Source: Methanobrevibacter arboriphilus JCM 13429 = DSM 1125
GTDB taxonomy: Archaea > Methanobacteriota > Methanobacteria > Methanobacteriales > Methanobacteriaceae
NCBI RefSeq assembly: GCF_002072215.1
Contig: NZ_JXMW01000003.1
Span: 1-64,000 of the forward strand
Direction: 5' to 3'
DNA: 64,000 bases
Positions 58,649 through 64,000 of this stretch are shown here, piece after piece (position 1 is the first letter of the stretch; each line of letters starts with the position of its first letter). The notes under the pieces are model-generated. The model ran no database searches. It was not told where the DNA came from and worked only from the letters and a program-made list of their open reading frames with translations. The translations under genes and the position numbers were made by a program.

Positions 58649-59998
58649 TTATCTTTTGAAAAAATTCTTTAATTTTTTTATAGAACTATTATCCTTGTTA
58701 ATTGGAATTATTTTTTCATTTGCAATGAAAAATGGAGGCTTATATTCGCATTGTTTTTTATTTGCTAGGTAATCAATCCTAGATAAAAGCTCTTCATCGT
58801 TTATACCTGTACTTTTAGAATAAATCTGTCTAGGTATTTTTGGAATCTCAATTTCTTTTTCTTTTTCTTGAATAATAGGGTTTGGATATTCATTTACTGT
58901 ATCAACTTTATTCTCTTTAAAGAAATTAATTAATTTTTTATAATTTTTTTCAGAAGAATTATTAAAGGCTTCCCAATTTGTGTTATTTGCAACTTCTTTT
59001 AAAGATGTATCTTTAGAAATATCTTCAATTTTTATATATGGTATTTTATGGTGATCTGCAATTTCTTGTGTTCTAGAATCATGAACAACTAATGTTGATG
59101 GGATTCTAGCATTTAATGACGCTATTGTTCCATGTAATCTTGTTCCAATTGAATAATCAAAATTTTCCAATTCATTAATCCAACTTCTAGAATCTATCGG
59201 AAAAATAGCTTTATTTTCTTTTAGTATTTTATTATAATAATTTCTTGGTTTTTGTCCACCAGGACCCCACTCTTCTCCATATAAAATTAATTTTAAGTCC
59301 CTAATATCTTGCATGAAATATTCATAATTTTTATAATTTTTAATAGTTTTATTTACAAAACTCCCATACTTTTTTACAAAAGGAGTTATATTCAGTGCTA
59401 TTTTTGAATTTTTATTAATTTCTGGAGGTTTAATATTATATTCTGGACCGTTTAAATAGACTGATGGGCATCCTAAGACTTTTATTTGGTCTTCATTAAA
59501 TCCCAATTTATTTAAATATTTAAAGGTTAGCTCACCTCTAACTCCTATTGAGTTAGATTTATCTAATATTGAAGAGATGAAATTTTTAACAACTTTGTCA
59601 GTTTTATCATGATTAAATTTACCTACTTCTAATCTAACACCGATTCCTAGCCCTAATACACATATAGGAATCTCCAAATTTTTTATCAACGAAGTTAATC
59701 TTTTCATATGTCCAATTTGTTTTGGTTTTAAAAAATCCGCAACAGGAAGCACAAATGCATCGAATTCATTATTTATAGTTTCGGCAACATTCTTTTTATA
59801 AGATTGTCTTGAACCAATCAAATAGCTATCTGGAGTTATAGATGTATTTGGTGTTGAAATTAGTTTATATACTGAATCAGAAATTAAATAAAATCCTACA
59901 TTATGTCCAAAAGTACTACGATTTCTAAAAGACAATGTAGCTTCAGGAGAAATGTTTGTAAAATAATCTTTCCCTGCTCTAATTAAAATATTTTTCAT
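58649..59998 (-). CDS. Polysaccharide pyruvyl transferase family protein, paralogue B
   Basis: Twin of paralogue A with the same motif order: ILIRAGKDYFTNISPE, GHNVGFYLISDSVYKL, LPVADFLKPKQIGHMKRL, SIGVRGELTFKYLNKLGF and SIGTRLHGTIASLNARIPS. Length is about 449 residues. The start at 59998 follows GGGG at about ten bases; an ATG nine bases upstream is too close to that site. It lies upstream of paralogue A on the same strand, 137 bases apart, so the pair is a tandem duplication and may be cotranscribed. Substrate is unknown. Confidence 0.85.
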   Translation of the reverse strand: MKNILIRAGKDYFTNISPEATLSFRNRSTFGHNVGFYLISDSVYKLISTPNTSITPDSYLIGSRQSYKKNVAETINNEFDAFVLPVADFLKPKQIGHMKRLTSLIKNLEIPICVLGLGIGVRLEVGKFNHDKTDKVVKNFISSILDKSNSIGVRGELTFKYLNKLGFNEDQIKVLGCPSVYLNGPEYNIKPPEINKNSKIALNITPFVKKYGSFVNKTIKNYKNYEYFMQDIRDLKLILYGEEWGPGGQKPRNYYNKILKENKAIFPIDSRSWINELENFDYSIGTRLHGTIASLNARIPSTLVVHDSRTQEIADHHKIPYIKIEDISKDTSLKEVANNTNWEAFNNSSEKNYKKLINFFKENKVDTVNEYPNPIIQEKEKEIEIPKIPRQIYSKSTGINDEELLSRIDYLANKKQCEYKPPFFIANEKIIPINKDNSSIKKLKNFFKR

Positions 59999-60671
59999 TA
60001 AATTCATTCCCCATAAAATAAAAATAGAAAACTAAAGTTTATGCATATTGATTAAGACTTTATAATATTTTATTTTTTTATAATACTTTAGATTGTAAAT
60101 TATGATAAGTAATTATAATATATAGGTGCCGGTATAAATACTTCACGAAGGTTGAATATGTATGTTCTGTTTTAATTGAAATGCTAGTGGATAGTTGGTT
60201 TTTATATTCTTTACTAATAATGGGTTTTATATATTATTTACAAATAATAGTAAAACTATTATATCAAATGTTGTTTGATGAGATAATATATGAACTTGTA
60301 TTGAATAGATACTTTAATTTGTATTATACTTTAGTTATTTATCATATTAAATGTTTGAAAATTTATAATATAAATAGAAATTTATAATATAAATATCATT
60401 AATAGAAACTTATAAATTAGCATAAAATAATTTATATTAAGTAAACTATATATTTTTTATATAAAAAACTATACTTATATCAATAATTTTAATATATCTG
60501 TATTAATATATTCATATTAATGTTTTTAATGTATATTAAAATTTAAAATATTAGAATTATACAATATTATATTTTAAAAATATTGAAATTTTATAATAAA
60601 TATTATATATTTTTATTATATTATATATCTTTATTAATTTTATCCAGCAATTTAATGAAACAGGAGATACT
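59999..60671. other. Intergenic region without a supported gene
   Basis: About 670 bases between divergent genes. A patch at 60124-60185 is richer in G and C than its surroundings (GGTGCCGGTATAAATACTTC), which suggests a relic of coding sequence. No family is recognisable, and a 68-codon frame at 60181-60387 has no ribosome site. The rest is simple AT-rich sequence. Confidence 0.45.
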
Positions 60672-61370
60672 ATGATATTTGCAGCTATATTAGCAGGTGG
60701 AACTGGAACTAGAATGGGAAACGTTGGAAAACCTAAACAATTTCTTTTATTAGGTGATAAACCAATTATAATACACACAATAGAGAAATTTTATATAAAT
60801 CAAAATTTTGAAGGAATCATTGTTTTATGTCCAAAACAGTGGGTTAGTCATACAGAGGATCTTATATCAAAATATATTCCAGATTCAAAGTCAATAAAAG
60901 TAATTGAAGGTGGAAATCTTAGAAATGATACTATAATGAATGCAATTTTATATATTGAGAATAATTTTGACATAAATGAAGATTCGATTATTGTGACTCA
61001 TGACTCTGTGAGACCTTTTTTAACTCATAGAATAATTGAGGAAAATATTAAATATACAAAGGAATATGGTGCTTGTGATACTGTAATTCCTGCTACAGAT
61101 ACTATTGTAAAAAGTGAAGATAATAAATTTATTAATAGTATTCCAAATAGAAAACATATGTATCAAGGACAAACACCACAATCATTCAAGATTAATAAAT
61201 TAAAACAACTTTATAATAATATACCTAAAGAACAAAAAGAAATATTGACTGATGCTTGTAAAATATTCTCAATAAACAATGAGAAAGTATTTCTTGTTAA
61301 AGGGGAAATAACCAATATTAAAATCACTTACCCTTATGACTTAAGAGTTGCTAATTCTATTTTAAAATAA
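60672..61370 (+). CDS. tarI: D-ribitol-5-phosphate cytidylyltransferase TarI
   Basis: Makes CDP-ribitol from ribitol 5-phosphate and CTP. The 232-residue protein has ILAGGTGTRMGN near residue 6 and GKPKQFLLLGDKPIIIHTIEKF near 16-37 (read in parts). It also has EGGNLRNDTIMNAI near 77, VTHDSVRPFLTHRIIEENI near 102 and MYQGQTPQSFKIN near 155. It resembles IspD, but archaea lack the methylerythritol pathway. The stretches HDSVRPFLTHRII and MYQGQTPQSF are those of Gram-positive TarI. tarJ follows at 92 bases. AGGAGAT precedes the ATG. Similarity to bacterial proteins suggests transfer from a Firmicute. Confidence 0.95.
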   Translation: MIFAAILAGGTGTRMGNVGKPKQFLLLGDKPIIIHTIEKFYINQNFEGIIVLCPKQWVSHTEDLISKYIPDSKSIKVIEGGNLRNDTIMNAILYIENNFDINEDSIIVTHDSVRPFLTHRIIEENIKYTKEYGACDTVIPATDTIVKSEDNKFINSIPNRKHMYQGQTPQSFKINKLKQLYNNIPKEQKEILTDACKIFSINNEKVFLVKGEITNIKITYPYDLRVANSILK

Positions 61371-61462
61371 TTCAGCACAGATTTAAACATTATTAAATTA
61401 AGAAATAATCAATTAATGAACAATATATGAATTTATATATTCTGAATTTTTAGAGTGAAATA

Positions 61463-62488
61463 ATGATTAACATTATATATAAATTAGTTTCTCCAAAACT
61501 ATTTGAGGAAGTTTATGATGAGGCAACTGATTTAGATAATAAAGTAGTTGTAAGGCCAACTCATTTATCAATATGTCAGGCTGATCAAAGATATTTTCAA
61601 GGAAATAGAGATCCTGAAACTTTAAATGAAAAATTACCTATGGCATTAATTCATGAAGGAATAGGAGAAGTAATTAATGACAATACTGGAACTTTTAATG
61701 AAGGAGATTTAGTTGTTATTATTCCAAATACTCCTACTGAAGAGGATGATATAATAGCTGAAAACTATTTGAGGTCAAGCAATTTCAGAGCTAGTGGTTT
61801 TGATGGATTTATGCAGGATTATATAATTTCTGATTCAGATAGACTTGTAAAAATATCAAAAGATATTAATAGAGAAGTAGCTTCATTTACAGAACTTATT
61901 AGTGTTAGTGTTCATTCAATTGATAGATTTTCTAATTTTTCACATAAAAGAAAAAAGATAATTGGAGTTTGGGGAGATGGAAATCTAGGATATATAACCT
62001 CTCTTTTACTTAAAATATTCTTTCCAGAATCCAAAATCATAGTATTTGGAAAAAACAATGAAAAACTAAATTTATTTACATTTGCCGATGAAACATTCAG
62101 AATAAATGAAGTTCCAGATGAAATAAAAATAGATCATGCATTTGAATGTGTGGGTGGAAGGGGTTCCCAACCAGCTATTAATCAAATAATAGATTTAATA
62201 AATCCTGAAGGAACAATATCTCTTTTAGGTGTTTCTGAATATGATGTACCAATGAATACAAGGATGATATTAGAGAAAGGATTACTTTTATTTGGAACAA
62301 GTAGAAGTGGTCGCAGTGATTTTATTAAAACAATTGAAATTTTTAAAGAACACCCAAAAATATTAAAATATTTGGAGAATATTATAAATGATATTATTGA
62401 AATTAGAACTCTTAATGATATTAATCTAGCTTTTGAAAAAGATTTTAATTCTAGCTTTGGAAAAACTGTTTTAATTTGGAATAAATAG
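61463..62488 (+). CDS. tarJ: Ribulose-5-phosphate reductase TarJ
   Basis: NADPH-dependent reduction of ribulose 5-phosphate to ribitol 5-phosphate. The medium-chain dehydrogenase of 341 residues shows the Zn ligands C38 (SICQADQRYF) and H64/E65 (LIHEGIGEV). Also seen are VVIIPNTPTEEDDIIAENYL near 83-102, ASGFDGFMQDYI near 110, the nucleotide site GVWGDGNLGYI near 168 and AFECVGGRGSQPAINQ near 227. These are diagnostic for bacterial TarJ rather than general alcohol dehydrogenases. GTGA precedes the ATG. With TarI it forms the CDP-ribitol module. Confidence 0.95.
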   Translation: MINIIYKLVSPKLFEEVYDEATDLDNKVVVRPTHLSICQADQRYFQGNRDPETLNEKLPMALIHEGIGEVINDNTGTFNEGDLVVIIPNTPTEEDDIIAENYLRSSNFRASGFDGFMQDYIISDSDRLVKISKDINREVASFTELISVSVHSIDRFSNFSHKRKKIIGVWGDGNLGYITSLLLKIFFPESKIIVFGKNNEKLNLFTFADETFRINEVPDEIKIDHAFECVGGRGSQPAINQIIDLINPEGTISLLGVSEYDVPMNTRMILEKGLLLFGTSRSGRSDFIKTIEIFKEHPKILKYLENIINDIIEIRTLNDINLAFEKDFNSSFGKTVLIWNK

Positions 62489-62909
62489 CATTTTTCTTAT
62501 ATGAATTCAATATTGTATTCCTAAATATTAAAAGTTAATAACTATTTAGTAGATATAATAAAACAAACTAAAATTATATATTTTTATTATATGAATGTTA
62601 GAATATGCTAAAAAATTCTATAATTAATTTAAGTTTATAATTAAGTTTATTAATTAATATAACTATTAAAATTTATAATTTAAATAGCTACTAAAATTCA
62701 TAATTTAAAACTTATTTTAGAATATATAAATTAAATACTATATTTGCTATATATTTTAAATACTATACTTATCAATATTTTAAATACTATATTTATCAAA
62801 TTAAATTAATATAACATTAATTGTTTAATCATTAATAAAATATTAAATTGTTTAATCATTAATAAAAACATCTTAAATATCATTAAATTTTCTTGATTGG
62901 AGTTAATCT
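62489..62909. other. Upstream region of the export genes, with direct repeats
   Basis: About 420 bases without a reading frame. TTGTTTAATCATTAATAAAA occurs twice, at 62821-62840 and 62848-62867, 27 bases apart. ATTTTAAATACTATA-like units occur at about 62752-62790. These repeats lie 40-160 bases before the permease start, where a regulator could bind. Confidence 0.55.
62821..62867 (+). repeat. 20-base direct repeat before the permease gene
   Basis: Two identical copies of TTGTTTAATCATTAATAAAA are spaced 27 bases start to start. They may be an operator pair or a slippage duplication. Confidence 0.7.
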
Positions 62910-63704
62910 ATGGCTTTTGGAAATATTATGGATAATAGATTCATTCAAAACTTTATGAAGTACAGATATTTACTGTATGAGCTTGTTAAAAAGAGTGTGA
63001 AGTTAGAGTATAGAAGATCGTTTTTAGGTGTTTTTTGGATTTTTTTAAGTCCATTACTATATACAATAGTTTTGAGTATAGTATTCTCTACATTTCTAGG
63101 AAAATCTGTTGAAAATTACCCAGTCTATCTTTTATGTGGTAGATTAGCATTTGACTTCTTTTCAGGAGGATCGAAAGCGGCTTTAAGGTCATTAAAAAAA
63201 GCCACTATTATTAAAAGAATTTATGTCCCAAAATATATTTATCCATTAGCTAGTGTTCTTGGAAAATATGTTACTTTTATAATGTCTTTAATAGTTTTAG
63301 CTCTACTTGTAATTGTTACAGGTGTTGTATTAACTTGGCATATCTTTTTTGTGATAATACCTTTTGCACTTTTATTTTTCATGACATTAGGTGTTGGATT
63401 AACTCTTGCTACTATTGTAATGTTCTTTAGAGATGTTCAACATTTCTGGGGAGTTTTTACAACCTTACTTATGTGGGGTAGTGCATTATTTTATCCAGTA
63501 TCAGTTGTTCCAGAAAAATATCAATTTATTTTTGATTATAATCCTTTGTTTCAAGTAATTGACATGATTAGAAGATCTGTAATATATGGTCAGGCATATG
63601 ATCCATTTCAAGTTTTTTATGTTCTTGGAGTTACTATATTTTTCCTAACAATTGGAATTATCCTTTTATATAAATATCAGGATAAATTTATACTATATAT
63701 CTAG
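62910..63704 (+). CDS. tagG: ABC-2 type polysaccharide export permease (TagG/RfbA-type)
   Basis: Membrane half of an ABC exporter for lipid-linked glycan, 264 residues with six hydrophobic helices. VKLEYRRSFLGVFWIFLSPLLYT near 30-52 (read in parts) is the family's cytoplasmic entry motif, and MFFRDVQHFWGVFTTLLMWGSALFYPVSVVPE near 172-203 (read in parts) is its second signature. It is followed directly by its ATPase gene, whose ribosome site overlaps this stop codon. With TarI, TarJ and the phosphotransferase the context points to export of a teichoic-acid-like polymer. A simpler O-antigen-like cargo is possible. GGAG precedes the ATG. Confidence 0.92.
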   Translation: MAFGNIMDNRFIQNFMKYRYLLYELVKKSVKLEYRRSFLGVFWIFLSPLLYTIVLSIVFSTFLGKSVENYPVYLLCGRLAFDFFSGGSKAALRSLKKATIIKRIYVPKYIYPLASVLGKYVTFIMSLIVLALLVIVTGVVLTWHIFFVIIPFALLFFMTLGVGLTLATIVMFFRDVQHFWGVFTTLLMWGSALFYPVSVVPEKYQFIFDYNPLFQVIDMIRRSVIYGQAYDPFQVFYVLGVTIFFLTIGIILLYKYQDKFILYI

Positions 63705-63712
63705 GTGATAAT

Positions 63713-64000
63713 TTGAGTGATAAGGTTATTACTGTAAATGATGTTTCAGTAAGATTTAATCTAAAAAAACAAGGTAAAATTAGTTTAAAAAATTATTTTA
63801 AAAACCTTAAAAATAGAGAGCTAATGTTTCAAGAGTTTTGGGCACTTCAGAATATTACTTTTGATGTAAATAAGGGTGATAGACTAGCTATTTTAGGTTT
63901 AAATGGTGCAGGAAAAAGTACTTTACTTAAAGTAATTGCTGGTGTTATGAAACCAAGTAAAGGGTCTGTTGAAACAAAAGGTAGGGTAGTACCTCTTTTG
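63713..64000 (+). CDS. tagH: ABC transporter ATPase for glycan export (TagH-type), cut by window end
   Basis: Only the first 96 codons are in the window. ITVNDVSVRFNLKKQGKIS opens the domain, EFWALQNITFDVNKGDRLAI follows near 43, and Walker A is GLNGAGKSTLLK near 64. The insertion of about 20 residues after the first strand (SLKNYFKNLKNRELMF) is typical of TagH and RfbB-type exporters. The start is TTG at 63713, five bases after AGGTGA, which overlaps the permease stop. Translation is therefore coupled. Whether it carries a C-terminal substrate-recognition domain cannot be seen. Confidence 0.9.
   Translation, partial: MSDKVITVNDVSVRFNLKKQGKISLKNYFKNLKNRELMFQEFWALQNITFDVNKGDRLAILGLNGAGKSTLLKVIAGVMKPSKGSVETKGRVVPLL

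Noticed and set aside
60181-60387. 68-codon hydrophobic reading frame
   Set aside because: No ribosome site, and AT-rich sequence easily gives such Leu/Ile/Tyr-rich frames. A relic is possible but not supported.
60672-61370. IspD of the methylerythritol pathway
   Set aside because: Archaea use mevalonate, the partner genes are absent, and the motifs and adjacent TarJ indicate TarI.
1-64000. tRNA, rRNA or other structured RNA genes
   Set aside because: In a genome this AT-rich they would stand out as GC-rich islands, and I found none in the gaps.

Overview
This window is a stretch of a very AT-rich archaeal chromosome. It almost certainly comes from a methanogen of the order Methanobacteriales, most likely a Methanobrevibacter-type species. 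The evidence is an archaeal Orc1/Cdc6 and a DNA polymerase D small subunit, a methanogenesis marker protein 11, three CbiX/CfbA chelatase domains (cobamide and F430 synthesis), a tandem-domain PurE as in Methanobacteriales, UPF0147, a UbiD-type decarboxylase expected for the archaeal mevalonate pathway, and GGTGAT-type ribosome binding sites. The species cannot be named from the sequence alone.

Layout. (1) 0-13.9 kb, replication and corrinoid region: a gene-free, repeat-bearing candidate origin, then orc1/cdc6, cbiG, two membrane-anchored proteins (one split by a frameshift), an mgtE-like cation transporter, a PhoU/TrkA-C protein, cbiH with a Cys-rich tail, a lipid-anchor-like small protein, polD small subunit, a class II aldolase and UPF0147. 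(2) 14.7-32.9 kb, metabolism: DUF35 protein, two cfbA/cbiX genes carrying three chelatase domains and His-rich loops, thiL, an AmmeMemoRadiSam radical SAM enzyme, rmlC-rmlB, ubiD, purE-purE, a GpgS-like membrane glycosyltransferase, methanogenesis marker 11, ribH, an unlisted 28-residue membrane microprotein, a SufS-like desulfurase and leuC-leuD-leuB. (3) 33.1-64 kb, cell-surface polymer region: two PP-loop enzymes, four polysaccharide pyruvyl transferases, glycosyltransferases (one of 1031 residues with three catalytic modules), an intact insertion sequence, a decayed one, gene relics, UDP-ManNAc and UDP-glucose dehydrogenases, rmlD-rmlA, two acyltransferase-3 paralogues, a CDP-glycerol/ribitol phosphotransferase, tarI, tarJ, tagG and the start of tagH.

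How the genes work together. The last region looks like a full supply line for a decorated surface glycopolymer: dTDP-rhamnose (rmlA-D split over two loci), UDP-ManNAcA and UDP-GlcA, CDP-ribitol (TarI/TarJ), polymerisation by a TagB/TagF-type phosphotransferase, decoration by pyruvyl transferases and O-acyltransferases, and export by a TagGH-type ABC transporter. These are the hallmark enzymes of Gram-positive wall teichoic acid, sitting here in an archaeon whose wall should be pseudomurein. This is the most exciting system in the window.

A recurring structural theme is tandem arrays of oligo-T runs just downstream of genes on the matching strand (1.95, 16.2, 17.0, 28.3 kb), which suggests that multiplied archaeal terminators have expanded into minisatellites.
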